From contig JAFRPH010000049.1 of assembly GCA_017429205.1 (NCBI GenBank), positions 1 to 63,868 on the forward strand: a stretch of 63,868 nucleotides of DNA, written 5' to 3'. The position numbers and the translations under genes were made by a program. Positions 1-11,345 of the stretch are shown in pieces. The notes beneath the pieces were generated by a model that did no database searches, had not been told where the DNA came from, and saw nothing but the letters and a program-made list of their open reading frames with translations. This DNA is from Bacteroidales bacterium. Lineage in GTDB: Bacteria > Bacteroidota > Bacteroidia > Bacteroidales > UBA932. Position 1 is the first letter of the stretch, and each line of letters begins with the position of its first letter.

Positions 1-3345
<3,345 letters not shown>

Positions 3346-3415
3346 ATCCTCACGTCGGCCTTCGGCCTCCTCAGGATGACAGGGCTTGTCATTCCGAGCG
3401 AAGCGAAGGAATCTC
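3346..3415. repeat. Dispersed palindromic repeat, copy 1 (intergenic)
   Basis: Two imperfect inverted arms follow the rpoC stop: CTCACGTCGG...CCTCAGGATGACAG (3349-3382) and TGTCATTCCGAGCGAAGCGA (from 3387) running on to GGAATCT. Nearly the same unit follows cysS at 6241. The right arm also occurs inside the gene at 12813-13601. It is a REP-like short repeat with no coding capacity. Confidence 0.75.
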
Positions 3416-3420
3416 AATTG

Positions 3421-3452
3421 AAGCCGGCCATTTCAGTATGGCCGGCTTTTTG
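3421..3452 (+). terminator. Rho-independent terminator of rpoC
   Basis: A perfect 11-bp stem (AAGCCGGCCAT, 3421-3431, pairing with 3438-3448) has a 6-nt loop and is followed by TTTT. It closes the rpoC operon just before the next promoter. Confidence 0.9.
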
Positions 3453-3454
3453 TA

Positions 3455-3462
3455 TATCTTTG
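3455..3462 (+). promoter_or_regulatory. -7 promoter box for the lipoprotein gene at 3481
   Basis: TATCTTTG matches the Bacteroidota -7 consensus TAnnTTTG and lies 18 bases before the ATG at 3481, right after the rpoC terminator. Confidence 0.7.
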
Positions 3463-3480
3463 TGGAAAATTCCTGTAACG

Positions 3481-4692
3481 ATGAAAAACCTGATCAAAAC
3501 CTTCGCCCTGGCGGCGATAGCCGCCCTGGCGCTCACCGGCTGCATCAAGCACGAGCCCTTCGGTCATCGTCCGTATCCGGACGACGGCGGCGGAAGCGGA
3601 CATGGCGGCGGTGGTGCAACCCCCACCGAGAAGCTCCTGCTGGTCAAGCAGGACGGCTGGTCCGTCAAATATCTCGGCCGGGACCCGGTCACCTATGACG
3701 ACGGGACGTCGGCCGTGCTGGAGAAATTCCAGCTGGGCTGCGCGGGCGCGGTCAATCTGTTCCCGCTCATCATCAGCCCGGACGACCTCAAGAACGTGTA
3801 CGACAATGACCTGGTCGATTTCTTCACCTACGAGGTGGAGCTGCTCCAGAATGATGCCAAGGCCAATCCGGCCACGGCGCTGTCCGATATGGGGGTCTAT
3901 TCCGCCAAGCAGACCAACATCTGGTTCAACCGGCATATGCACGGGACCTGGCTCCTGTACGTGCCCGAACTGGACGCCAAGCTGAATCTGACCGGGAAGT
4001 ATGCAGAATACGAGTTCACCATCCAGGAGGAGGCCCAGACTGAGGCTTACAAGCGTTGGCTGGGCACCTATCACGTGGCCGATCCCAATGGCTACGCGGC
4101 CTTCGACATCGTGGTCTCCGATGCGGATGCGAACTATCTCTACTATGTCGACGGCTGGGAGAACAGTCCGTCCGTGGGACAGAAGATGGACGGCGAGCGG
4201 GATTGGATCTACGCGCGCTTCGATGTGGACCGCCTGGTCTTCTACGCCCAGTTCCTGCAGACGGAGGATTACAACGGCACCACCGTGGACGAGGTGTTCG
4301 CGGGCACCTATCTGACCGCCTCCTCCGACGCCATCGGCGACCTGGACTGGGAAGGGGTCGACTACGAGGACAACCTCGCCTATACCGTGTACGAAGGGGA
4401 CAAGCTCATTCTGAAGCCTTGGACAATTCAGCTGGACAATGGCTATTCCTTCACGTACGCCAGCATGCGGTATTCCCGCCTGTGGTTCACCGACAACGGT
4501 GCGACGGCCAACTGGGCCTTCTACAACACGGCGGGCGTGCCGGCGCTGCCGGCGGAGATGACCTACATCCCGGGCACCCGTTCCACCGTTTCCGCCCCGG
4601 CCGTCCGCAAGCGCACCAAGGGGACCGTCCATCGGGACCAGCTGAAACCGGTCCGGACCGTCCGTCAGCGGAGAGCGATGGATAAGGGATAA
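3481..4692 (+). CDS. Orphan secreted lipoprotein of unknown function
   Basis: A 403-residue protein that I do not recognise. It begins MKNLIKTFALAAIAALALTGC, a clear lipoprotein signal peptide with the lipobox cysteine at residue 21. A Gly/His/Asp-rich linker (about residues 25-45) follows. The remainder is acidic and aromatic-rich, probably beta-rich, and the C-terminal tail is very basic (RKRTKG...RQRRAMDKG). The frame is open upstream to 3376, but those codons are a translated palindromic repeat and the rpoC terminator, and the promoter box at 3455 supports the ATG at 3481. It has its own promoter and terminator, so it is monocistronic. The likely location is the outer membrane surface or periplasm. 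Confidence 0.85.
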   Translation: MKNLIKTFALAAIAALALTGCIKHEPFGHRPYPDDGGGSGHGGGGATPTEKLLLVKQDGWSVKYLGRDPVTYDDGTSAVLEKFQLGCAGAVNLFPLIISPDDLKNVYDNDLVDFFTYEVELLQNDAKANPATALSDMGVYSAKQTNIWFNRHMHGTWLLYVPELDAKLNLTGKYAEYEFTIQEEAQTEAYKRWLGTYHVADPNGYAAFDIVVSDADANYLYYVDGWENSPSVGQKMDGERDWIYARFDVDRLVFYAQFLQTEDYNGTTVDEVFAGTYLTASSDAIGDLDWEGVDYEDNLAYTVYEGDKLILKPWTIQLDNGYSFTYASMRYSRLWFTDNGATANWAFYNTAGVPALPAEMTYIPGTRSTVSAPAVRKRTKGTVHRDQLKPVRTVRQRRAMDKG

Positions 4693-4713
4693 TTGCAATA
4701 AAAATCGTATATT

Positions 4714-4743
4714 AGCAGTCTGGATTTTCAGACTGCTTTTTTT
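4714..4743 (+). terminator. Terminator directly abutting the cysS start codon
   Basis: A 9-bp stem (AGCAGTCTG, 4714-4722, with 4729-4737) and a 6-nt loop are followed by an unbroken T run to 4743. The cysS ATG is the next base. A weak -7-like box (TATATTAG, 4708-4715) overlaps the left arm. Confidence 0.85.
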
Positions 4744-6240
4744 ATGCGAAATCTCTTTCTGACCAATACCCTGACGCGCCGCAAGGAGCTCTTCGTGCCC
4801 ATCCATCCGGGCCACGTGGGGATGTATGTCTGCGGCCCGACCGTCTATGGGGACGCGCACCTCGGGCACGCCCGTCCGGGCGTGACTTACGACGTCCTTT
4901 TCCGGCTCCTCAAGCACCTCGGCTACAAGGTCCGCTACGTTCGGAACATCACCGATGTGGGCCATTTGGAGCACGATGCGGATGAAGGCGAGGACAAGAT
5001 CGCGAAGAAGGCGAAGCTCGAGGACCTGGAGCCGATGGAGGTGGTTCAGACCTACACGGAACGCTACCACGAGGCCATGCGCCTGCTGAACGTGGAGTCC
5101 CCGTCCATCGAGCCGCGCGCCTCCGGCCATATCATCGAGCAGATCGAGACCGTGAAGAAGATCCTCGCGGCGGGGTACGCCTACGAGTCCAACGGGTCGG
5201 TCTATTTCGACGTGGAGAAGTACAACAAGGACTTCGGCTACGGCGTGCTGTCGGGCCGGACCCTGGAGGCGACCCTGGAAGGGACGCGCACCTTGGACGG
5301 CCAGTCCGACAAGCGCGCCCCGTACGACTTCGCCATCTGGAAGAAGGCTGAGCCCGAGCACATCATGCGCTGGCCGTCCCCGTGGGGCGAAGGCTTCCCG
5401 GGCTGGCACCTCGAGTGCTCGGTGATGGGGGAGAAGTACCTCGGCAAGGAGTTCGACATCCACGGCGGCGGCATGGACCTGATGTTCCCGCACCACGAGT
5501 GCGAGATCGCGCAGAACCAGGCCTCCCGCGGCACCCAGGGCGTGCATTACTGGGTCCATAACAACATGATCACCATCAACGGGCAGAAGATGGGAAAGTC
5601 CCTCGGGAACTTCATCACCCTGCCCGAGCTGTTCAGCGGCAACCACCCCAAGCTGGACCGAGCCTACAGCCCGATGACCATCCGCTTCTTCATCCTCCAG
5701 GCCCACTACCGCAGCACCCTGGACTTCTCCAACGAAGCCCTCGCCGCCGCCGAGAAGGGCTACAAGCGCCTGATGCAGGCTGCCAGGGAACTGGGAGCGG
5801 AAGAGGGCGCCGCTCCGAGCGACGCTTCCGTCACTCCGGGGTCGACCGGGAATCCTTCCGCCCCTGTCGCCGCCCTCATCGAGAACGTCTACGACGCCCT
5901 CTGCGACGACCTGAACACCCCCATCGCCATCGCGCACCTGTTCGAGGCCGTAAAGCTGGTCAACGGCGGGAAGCTTCCCGAGGCCGATAAGGCCGCCCTC
6001 CGGAAGCTCTTCGACGATATCGTGTACGGTGTCCTCGGCCTCCGCGACGAGGAGGCCGCCGGCGGCTCCGGCAAGGCCGAGAAGGCGCTGGAAGGCGTGA
6101 TGGACATCGTCCTGGAGGACCGCCGCAAGGCCCGCGCGGAGAAGAACTGGGCCGAATCCGACCGCATCCGCGACCTCCTGGCCTCCTTCGGCATCACCGT
6201 CAAGGACACCAAGGACGGCGCCACCTGGACGCTGGAATAG
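4744..6240 (+). CDS. cysS: Cysteinyl-tRNA synthetase
   Basis: Charges tRNA-Cys with cysteine in the cytoplasm; class I aminoacyl-tRNA synthetase, 498 residues, normal for the family. The N-terminus [17 protein letters not shown] followed by [18 protein letters not shown] contains the first zinc cysteine and the HIGH-type motif. [12 protein letters not shown] and HHECEIAQ supply the other zinc ligands. The KMSKS loop reads KMGKSLGNF, which I recall as usual in this phylum. The C-terminal DALR-type anticodon domain begins about residue 380. Odd feature: the linker before that domain (residues about 362-371, [10 protein letters not shown]) is encoded by a dispersed repeat (5828-5856). The start is the ATG immediately after a terminator T run. 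Confidence 0.98.
   Translation: MRNLFLTNTLTRRKELFVPIHPGHVGMYVCGPTVYGDAHLGHARPGVTYDVLFRLLKHLGYKVRYVRNITDVGHLEHDADEGEDKIAKKAKLEDLEPMEVVQTYTERYHEAMRLLNVESPSIEPRASGHIIEQIETVKKILAAGYAYESNGSVYFDVEKYNKDFGYGVLSGRTLEATLEGTRTLDGQSDKRAPYDFAIWKKAEPEHIMRWPSPWGEGFPGWHLECSVMGEKYLGKEFDIHGGGMDLMFPHHECEIAQNQASRGTQGVHYWVHNNMITINGQKMGKSLGNFITLPELFSGNHPKLDRAYSPMTIRFFILQAHYRSTLDFSNEALAAAEKGYKRLMQAARELGAEEGAAPSDASVTPGSTGNPSAPVAALIENVYDALCDDLNTPIAIAHLFEAVKLVNGGKLPEADKAALRKLFDDIVYGVLGLRDEEAAGGSGKAEKALEGVMDIVLEDRRKARAEKNWAESDRIRDLLASFGITVKDTKDGATWTLE
5828..5856. repeat. Dispersed repeat embedded in frame in cysS
   Basis: The sequence GTCACTCCGGGGTCGACCGG (5830-5849), running on to GAATCCT, closely resembles the intergenic copy at 35775-35800 (GTCATTCCGGGCTTGACCCG, then GAATCT). 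In cysS it is read as [10 protein letters not shown], in the linker between catalytic and anticodon-binding domains. Confidence 0.65.
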
Positions 6241-6320
6241 ATTCTCACGTCGGTCTTCGACCTCCTCAGAATGACAAGAGACTGTCATTCCGAGCGAAGC
6301 GAAGCGGAGTCGAGGAATCT
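6241..6320. repeat. Dispersed palindromic repeat, copy 2 (intergenic)
   Basis: Same architecture as the copy after rpoC: left arm CTCACGTCGGTCTTCGACCT (6245-6264) running on to CCTCAGAATGACA, right arm TGTCATTCCGAGCGAAGCGA (6283-6302) running on to AGCGGAGTCGAGGAATCT. It fills the gap between cysS and the exonuclease gene. The open frame that enters it (CHSERSEAESRNL) is an artefact. Confidence 0.75.
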
Positions 6321-6345
6321 GTCAGACCGTAAAATGAAACAATCT

Positions 6346-7089
6346 ATGAAGTTCATTTCCTGGAACGTGAACGGCCTGCGGGCCGTGGCGGGGAAAGGGT
6401 TCGCCGACGTGTTTGTGGACCTGGACGCCGACTTTTTCTGCCTGCAGGAGACCAAGCTGCAGGCCGGGCAGATCGACCTGGAGTTCCCCGGCTACCTTTC
6501 CTATTGGAACTACGCCGAGAAGAAGGGCTACTCCGGCACCGCGATCTATACGAAGCACGAACCGCTGTCCGTGCGGTACGGCATCGGCATTGACGAGCAC
6601 GACCACGAGGGGCGCGCGATCACCCTGGAGTATCCCGATTTCTTCCTGGTGTGCGCCTACGTGCCCAACTCCCAGGACGGCCTGCGGCGGCTCGACTACC
6701 GCATGCGCTGGGAGGACGACATGCGCGCCTACCTCAGCGCCCTTCCGAAGCCGGCCATCCTCTGCGGCGACCTGAACGTCGCGCACGAGGAAATCGACCT
6801 GAAAAACCCCTCCTCGAACCGCCGCAACGCCGGTTTCACCGACGAGGAACGCGCGAAGTTCAGCGCCCTGCTCGACGCCGGCTTCATCGACACCTGGCGC
6901 TTCCAGCACCCCGGCGAAGTGAAATACTCCTGGTGGTCCTACCGCTTCAACGCCCGCGCGAACAACGCCGGGTGGCGCATCGACTACTTCGTCGTCTCCG
7001 CCGCCCTCCGCGACCGCATCCTCACCACCGCCATCCACGACGAAATCACCGGCTCCGACCACTGCCCCGTGGAGCTTGTTTTGGGGTAG
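6346..7089 (+). CDS. xth: Exodeoxyribonuclease III (AP endonuclease, ExoIII/Xth family)
   Basis: DNA-repair enzyme of base excision repair, with AP endonuclease and 3'-5' exonuclease activity on duplex DNA; cytoplasmic. About 247 residues. The family start MKFISWNVNGLRA fits the ATG at 6346; an ATG at 6334 is possible, and anything upstream is translated repeat. Visible motifs: LQETK (Mg-binding Glu), YSGTAIYTK, GDLNVAHEEIDLKNP (catalytic Asp/Asn), ARANNAGWRIDYF and the terminal SDHCPVEL (catalytic His). No promoter box is obvious and the upstream gap is a palindromic repeat, so it may be read through from cysS. Confidence 0.95.
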   Translation: MKFISWNVNGLRAVAGKGFADVFVDLDADFFCLQETKLQAGQIDLEFPGYLSYWNYAEKKGYSGTAIYTKHEPLSVRYGIGIDEHDHEGRAITLEYPDFFLVCAYVPNSQDGLRRLDYRMRWEDDMRAYLSALPKPAILCGDLNVAHEEIDLKNPSSNRRNAGFTDEERAKFSALLDAGFIDTWRFQHPGEVKYSWWSYRFNARANNAGWRIDYFVVSAALRDRILTTAIHDEITGSDHCPVELVLG

Positions 7090-7141
7090 CGGCCCACTTG
7101 CGTCTCGGTCATCTACCTGATAATCAACGCCTTATATAAAA

Positions 7142-7167
7142 CTCCCTGGTACAAATGTACCAGGGAG
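7142..7167. terminator. Perfect hairpin after the exonuclease gene
   Basis: An 11-bp perfect stem (CTCCCTGGTAC with GTACCAGGGAG) has a 4-nt loop. It lies 52 bases after the xth stop and has no strong T run, so terminator function is likely but not certain. Confidence 0.6.
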
Positions 7168-7215
7168 AATCTTGTAAGTGGCTGGCGATCAAGAGGTTGA
7201 GTGGGACGAAAAAAG

Positions 7216-7246
7216 GAAGCCTGCCGAGGAAAAACCGGCAGGCTTC
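7216..7246 (-). terminator. Terminator of ssb, probably bidirectional
   Basis: An 11-bp stem (GAAGCCTGCCG with CGGCAGGCTTC) is flanked by an A run on the left (T run when read on the minus strand) and TCTTTT on the right. It lies between the convergent xth and ssb genes and can terminate both. Confidence 0.85.
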
Positions 7247-7281
7247 TCTTTTGAGACTCGGAATTCCGGTGCGGCCGGTTC

Positions 7282-7947
7282 CTAGAACGGCAGGTCGTCG
7301 TCGGGGGCGTCGGAGGGGGCGGGGGCGGCGCCGGGAGCGGGGTAGACGGGTGCGGAAGGATGCGCGGGCTGGGGGGCGTAGGCGGGAGCGGCGGGCTGGG
7401 AAGGGCCCATGGGGGCGTAGCCTCCCTGGGGGCCGGCGGGTTGGCCGCCCTGGCCCTGGAAGCCCTGGCCGGCGTAGCCGCCTTGGAAGTTGCCCTGGCC
7501 GCCCTGGCCCTGGTAGCCGCCCTGGCCACGGTAGTCGTTGGGGCCGGAGTAGCCGCCCGGGGTGCCCTGGCCGGGTTGGCCGCCCTGGGGGGCGTCGGGG
7601 CGCTTGCCGAGGAGTTGGATGTTGTCGGCCTGGATTTCGGTGGTGAAGCGCTTGTTGCCGGTCTGGTCCGTCCATTGACGGGTGCGGATTTTCCCTTCGA
7701 TGAAGATCTGGCTGCCCCTGTGGACGAATTTTTCCACGAGGTCCGCGTTGCTGCGCCAGGCGACGATCGAGTGCCATTCGGTGTTCTCGCGGGTTTCGCC
7801 GTTGCGGTCGCGATAGCGTTCGGTGGTGGCGAGACGGAAGGACGCCACTTTGGTGTTTCCCTGGGGGCTCTGGGGATTGGAATCAAGGTAACGGATTTCG
7901 GGGTCGTTTCCAACGTTACCGATCAGCATAACTTTGTTGAGTGCCAT
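7282..7947 (-). CDS. ssb: Single-stranded DNA-binding protein
   Basis: Binds single-stranded DNA in replication, repair and recombination; 221 residues. The N-terminal OB fold (residues 1-110) starts MALNKVMLIGNVGNDPEIRY and contains TEWHSIVAWRSNADLVEKFV and GSQIFIEGKIRTRQW. A long Gly/Gln/Pro/Ala-rich disordered linker (about 120-205) follows, and the acidic tip DDDLPF is the conserved partner-docking tail. It lies 25 bases downstream of aroE on the same strand and may be co-transcribed with ybhN-aroE. Replisome context would be more usual for ssb. Identity is certain. Confidence 0.97.
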   Translation of the reverse strand: MALNKVMLIGNVGNDPEIRYLDSNPQSPQGNTKVASFRLATTERYRDRNGETRENTEWHSIVAWRSNADLVEKFVHRGSQIFIEGKIRTRQWTDQTGNKRFTTEIQADNIQLLGKRPDAPQGGQPGQGTPGGYSGPNDYRGQGGYQGQGGQGNFQGGYAGQGFQGQGGQPAGPQGGYAPMGPSQPAAPAYAPQPAHPSAPVYPAPGAAPAPSDAPDDDLPF

Positions 7948-7972
7948 AATGCATATGTTTTACACCCCTAAG

Positions 7973-8695
7973 TTAGCAAAAAATCCGGAACATCGCATCG
8001 GCGTCCGGGGTTTCTCCCGTAAAAATTTCGTACCCGGCGACGGCCTGATACAAGAGCCACCTGAGGCCTGAAATATAGGCCTTTCCACGGCCCTCCAGAC
8101 AGGGCGTGCGGTAGTTCGCCTCCAGGATGATGGCCTCCGGGAAATCCGGGAATCCGTCCATAGGCCCGGGCACGGTGTAGATCACGAGGTCGGGGGAAAG
8201 GGCGGCGAGGTTCTCCGCAGGAATCCACTCACACCCCAGCTCTTCCGCCAGGGAGGCGGCGCGGGAGGGGGTTCGGTTGGCGAGCGTGACGCGGCAGCCG
8301 AGGCGCAGCGCGGCTACCGCCGCGGCGCGGCCGGCGCCGCCGCACCCGACGACGAGCGTCTCTGACACGGGCAGTCCTGCCTCGCGCACGGCGAGGACGA
8401 CGCCGGCGACGTCGGTGTTGTAACCGACGATGCCGGCGGGGGTCTTGACGGCGAGGTTCACGGCGCCGCACAGGCGCGCGTCGTCCGACAGCGCGTCCAC
8501 GGCGCGGAATGCGAATTCCTTGAAAGGCGCCGTGATGTTGATGCCGTCGTACTCGTCCAGGAAGCGCTGCCAGGAGGCGCCGAATTCGGCGCCTTCGATC
8601 AGGTCGTACGGATAGCGGCCCCCATAGGCGGCTTCGAAGAGCTTGGGGCTGAACGATCCCGCGACGGGATGTCCGATAAGTCCGAACCGTTTCAT
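7973..8695 (-). CDS. aroE: Shikimate dehydrogenase
   Basis: Reduces 3-dehydroshikimate to shikimate with NADPH in aromatic amino acid synthesis; cytoplasmic. At 240 residues it is slightly shorter than the E. coli enzyme. The start MKRFGLIGHPVAGSFSPKLF carries the substrate-binding S-x-S region. NITAPFKEFAF holds the catalytic Lys motif (usual form NVTxPxK). GAVNLAVKT, GYNTDVAGV and the nucleotide-binding loop VVGCGGAGRAAAVAA followed by ANRTPSRA are all present. The ATG at 8695 overlaps the TGA of the upstream membrane-protein gene by 4 bases (ATGA), indicating translational coupling. The frame stays open upstream through that gene, but this is only a shadow. Confidence 0.95.
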   Translation of the reverse strand: MKRFGLIGHPVAGSFSPKLFEAAYGGRYPYDLIEGAEFGASWQRFLDEYDGINITAPFKEFAFRAVDALSDDARLCGAVNLAVKTPAGIVGYNTDVAGVVLAVREAGLPVSETLVVGCGGAGRAAAVAALRLGCRVTLANRTPSRAASLAEELGCEWIPAENLAALSPDLVIYTVPGPMDGFPDFPEAIILEANYRTPCLEGRGKAYISGLRWLLYQAVAGYEIFTGETPDADAMFRIFC

Positions 8696-9738
8696 CGGCG
8701 GAAGAAAGTTTCGTGGATGTAGGACTCCGCCCCGCAGAGGATGCCCGTGAGGACCTGGGACTCGTGCGAGAGCGTGGCGAAGATGAGGCCGGCCGCGAAG
8801 GGAACGCCGTACACGCTCGAGAGCGTGAGGGCGACGGCGCCGTGGAAGGCGCCGAACCCGCCCGGTACGGGGATGAGCGAGCTCACGGCCCCGGCGAACA
8901 TCAGCAGCAGGGCGTCGGTCATCCCGAGTCCCTCGATCTTCGCAAGGGCCTCGGCCAGTTCCGGGCTCACGGAGGCCGGGTCGATGCCCTGCAGGGCCCA
9001 CAGGATGGTGGCCGACATCAGCCAGTACAGCACCCAGAGCAGAACCGTGTACAGGAGGAAGAGCCAGCCGTGGCGCATATGGAGGCAGGAGACCATGCCG
9101 TCGTAGGCGCCCCGGATCCAGCCCCAGACGCTGCCCCAGAAGCCTTGGCGGTCGCGAAGCCGCCAGCAAAGGTAGACAAGCCCGCCCGCGACCAGTGCGC
9201 CGAGCGCGAGGATCCACCAGAGGTGGCCCTTGTCGGCGAGGCCGGGGAAGAGGTTCTCCGTCAGGAAGGTCCCGAACCGGTTCCACAGGAGCCCAAAGAT
9301 GAGCAGGGTGACCGCCAGGAGGGACAGCCCGTCCCACACGCGGTCCGCCACGACCGTTCCCAGGGCCTTGTCGAAGGTGACGAGCCGCTTCCCGTCGCCG
9401 TCGCGGCCGGAATGCTTGACCACGTATCCGCAGCGGACGACCTCGCCCACGCGGGGGAGGACATAGTTGGTGAGCGTGCAGACGTTGACGGCGTTCCACG
9501 TCGTGACGCGGGACGTGGAGGCGTCCAGCGGCAGCAGCTGCATCCGCCAGCGGAGCGCGCGAAGCCAGAAGGCCGCCGCGCCCAGCAGCATCGACAGGAC
9601 GACGAACCCCCAGCGGCACTCGCGGAGCGCGGCGCCGAAATCCTTCCAGTTCACACCCCGGAAGGAAAAGTACAAAAGCGCGGCCGCCACCGCGATCCAA
9701 CCCCCGTACTGGAGGATATTCTTCACTTTCTTGACCAT
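8692..9738 (-). CDS. YbhN/UPF0104-type polytopic membrane protein (lysylphosphatidylglycerol synthase TM region family)
   Basis: About 348 residues with roughly eight hydrophobic segments, beginning ILQYGGWIAVAAALLYFSF. The family signatures LRALRWRMQLLPL, LTNYVLPRVGEVVRCGY, DKALGTVVADRVWDG and SLIPVPGGFGAFHGAV are those of the flippase-like UPF0104/AglD group. The actual substrate is unknown here. ATG 9738 is chosen; a GTG at 9747 is also in frame but overlaps the -7 box. It is the first gene of a cluster with aroE (4-base overlap). The link to shikimate synthesis is probably only co-transcription. Confidence 0.88.
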   Translation of the reverse strand: MVKKVKNILQYGGWIAVAAALLYFSFRGVNWKDFGAALRECRWGFVVLSMLLGAAAFWLRALRWRMQLLPLDASTSRVTTWNAVNVCTLTNYVLPRVGEVVRCGYVVKHSGRDGDGKRLVTFDKALGTVVADRVWDGLSLLAVTLLIFGLLWNRFGTFLTENLFPGLADKGHLWWILALGALVAGGLVYLCWRLRDRQGFWGSVWGWIRGAYDGMVSCLHMRHGWLFLLYTVLLWVLYWLMSATILWALQGIDPASVSPELAEALAKIEGLGMTDALLLMFAGAVSSLIPVPGGFGAFHGAVALTLSSVYGVPFAAGLIFATLSHESQVLTGILCGAESYIHETFFRR

Positions 9739-9746
9739 TGCTCTCA

Positions 9747-9754
9747 CAAAGTTA
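9747..9754 (-). promoter_or_regulatory. -7 promoter box for the ybhN-aroE cluster
   Basis: On the minus strand this reads TAACTTTG, a perfect TAnnTTTG match. It ends only eight bases from the ATG at 9738, so the leader would be very short or absent. Confidence 0.65.
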
Positions 9755-9777
9755 ATGGAAAATCCCCAAATAATGTA

Positions 9778-9785
9778 TAAATTTG
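9778..9785 (+). promoter_or_regulatory. -7 promoter box for the PfkB kinase operon
   Basis: TAAATTTG matches TAnnTTTG and lies 27 bases before the ATG at 9813. It is divergent from, and close to, the ybhN promoter. Confidence 0.65.
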
Positions 9786-9812
9786 TAGGTTATTGGAAAA
9801 AACCGCCTTCGT

Positions 9813-10808
9813 ATGAAATCCATCCTGGGCATCGGAAACGCCCTCACCGACATCCTGGCCGTCCTGACGGACGACACGCTCCTCCGGAGGTTCCACCTCC
9901 CGCTCGGGAGCATGCAGCACGTGGACATGGAGACGGGCGACCGGATCTGGGACGCGCTCAAGGAATACGGCGTGAAGTACGTCCCCGGCGGGTCGGCCGC
10001 GAACACCGTCACCTGCACGTCCATCTTCGGGATGCCGTCGGGCTACATCGGCAAGATCGGCAACGACGACCTCGGGAACCTCTTCAAGAGCACGATGGAA
10101 CAGTACGGCGTCCGCGCGCAGATGCTCTACGGTACCAAGTCCAGCGGCCGCTGCATGGTCTTCATCACCGGGGCCAACGCCGAGCGCACTTTCGCCGACT
10201 ATATGGGCGCCACCCTGGAGATGGGCCCGGACGACCTCGTCCCCGAGATGTTCGAGGGCTACGACTACTTCCACATCGAAGGCTACCTCGTCCAGAACCA
10301 GGAACTCATCGCCAAGGCCGTCCGGCTCGCCAAGGCCGCCGGCAGCATCATCTCCATCGACATGGCCTCCTACAATGTCGTGGAATCCAATGACGCCTTC
10401 TTCCACAACCTCGTGGAAAACTACGTGGACATCGTCTTCGCGAACGAGACCGAGGCCAAGGCCTTCACCAAGCTGGAGCCGCGCGAGGCCTGCGCCGAAA
10501 TCGCCCGCCACTGCAAGATCTCCGTCGTCAAGGTGGGCAAGGCCGGGTCGATGGTCCAGTCCGGCGACGAGTACCACTTCATCGACCCCTGGCCGGCCAA
10601 TCCCGTGGACGCCACCGGCGCCGGCGACACCTACGCCGCCGGCTTCCTGTACGCCCATTCCCTGGGGATGCCCCTCCGCGTCTGCGGCGAGGTCGGGTCC
10701 ATCATCGCCGCCAAGGTGGTCGAGGTCATCGGCACCAAGATCGACATTCCCCGCTGGCGCGACGCCAAGCAGGAAATCCGCGAACTGATCGCCGCCAACA
10801 CGAAATAG
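9813..10808 (+). CDS. PfkB-family carbohydrate/nucleoside kinase (adenosine-kinase-like)
   Basis: ATP-dependent kinase, 331 residues, cytoplasmic. The ribokinase fold is marked by GIGNALTDILA at the N-terminus, the GGSAANT motif (about residues 50-56), GKIGNDDLG, and the PfkB signature 2 DATGAGDTYAAGFLY with catalytic Asp272. The N-terminal pattern and GSAANT spacing resemble adenosine kinase-like PfkB members more than fructokinases, but substrate cannot be set from sequence alone. First gene of a four-gene operon: the next starts 3 bases after its stop. The promoter box is at 9778. Confidence 0.93.
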   Translation: MKSILGIGNALTDILAVLTDDTLLRRFHLPLGSMQHVDMETGDRIWDALKEYGVKYVPGGSAANTVTCTSIFGMPSGYIGKIGNDDLGNLFKSTMEQYGVRAQMLYGTKSSGRCMVFITGANAERTFADYMGATLEMGPDDLVPEMFEGYDYFHIEGYLVQNQELIAKAVRLAKAAGSIISIDMASYNVVESNDAFFHNLVENYVDIVFANETEAKAFTKLEPREACAEIARHCKISVVKVGKAGSMVQSGDEYHFIDPWPANPVDATGAGDTYAAGFLYAHSLGMPLRVCGEVGSIIAAKVVEVIGTKIDIPRWRDAKQEIRELIAANTK

Positions 10809-10811
10809 ACT

Positions 10812-11345
10812 ATGCTGGAACCGGTAAAAGAAATGCTCAGGCGCCAGAGCCTGAAGAAGAACGCCTCCACGGAGCCCACGGGATTCGTCCCGCTGGACAA
10901 GATCCGCTCCGCCGTCGCGTTCATCGACGTGGAGGACACCTCGTTCAACGAGTGCAAGAACACCCTCCTGCTGTTCTTCCGTGAACACAACATCAAGGGC
11001 GACATCTTCTTCTTCGACTTCCGGAAGCTCACGGAAGGGGAGCGCCTCATCACCAGCATCACCACCACCATCCTCAAGAAGGACCTCAACTGGTTCGGCA
11101 AGCCCTCCCGCGAGAAGGTCGCCCTGATGCTCGACGGCGAGCCCGACCTGTTCATCTCCCTCCTTCCCTCGACCGACTTCCCCCTCGAGTTCATGGCCAC
11201 CGCCTCCCGCGCGCACTTCAAGATCGGCCGCGTCCAGCTGCCGGGCAACACCTTCGACCTCGTGATCAAGGATCCCGAGGACCGCAAGCTCAGCGAGGCC
11301 GAAGTGTGCAAGGAGCTGATCAAGTTCATGGCCAAGATCCGATGA
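10812..11345 (+). CDS. DUF6913-like cytoplasmic protein of unknown function
   Basis: 177 residues with no signal peptide. The N-terminus is basic (MLEPVKEMLRRQSLKKN). A compact alpha/beta domain follows with FIDVEDTSFNECKNTLLLFF, DIFFFDFRKL, DGEPDLFISLLP and FDLVIKDPE. I recall this pattern from a Bacteroidota-specific family called DUF6913; the assignment is from memory. It sits 3 bases after the kinase, and its TGA overlaps the ATG of the next gene (ATGA), so it is translated as part of the operon. Function unknown. Confidence 0.85.
   Translation: MLEPVKEMLRRQSLKKNASTEPTGFVPLDKIRSAVAFIDVEDTSFNECKNTLLLFFREHNIKGDIFFFDFRKLTEGERLITSITTTILKKDLNWFGKPSREKVALMLDGEPDLFISLLPSTDFPLEFMATASRAHFKIGRVQLPGNTFDLVIKDPEDRKLSEAEVCKELIKFMAKIR

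Noticed and set aside
4744..6240. KMGKS instead of KMSKS in CysRS as a defect
   Set aside because: I recall this variant as normal in Bacteroidota CysRS, so it is not evidence of altered function.
3433..6288. A 951-codon open frame antisense to the orphan lipoprotein and cysS
   Set aside because: It spans two well-supported genes, a terminator and a promoter, and has no recognisable domain.
6271..6345. Longer N-terminus for the exonuclease (CHSERSEAESRNL)
   Set aside because: These residues are a translated dispersed repeat; family proteins begin MKFISWNVNGLR.
7282..7947. Frameshift or low-quality sequence in the ssb linker
   Set aside because: The repetitive Gly/Gln/Pro-rich linker stays in frame and ends in the conserved DDDLPF tail.
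7973..9700. Apparent 575-residue AroE fusion protein
   Set aside because: The upstream half is the shadow frame of the ybhN-type gene; the real aroE start overlaps that gene's stop by 4 bases.
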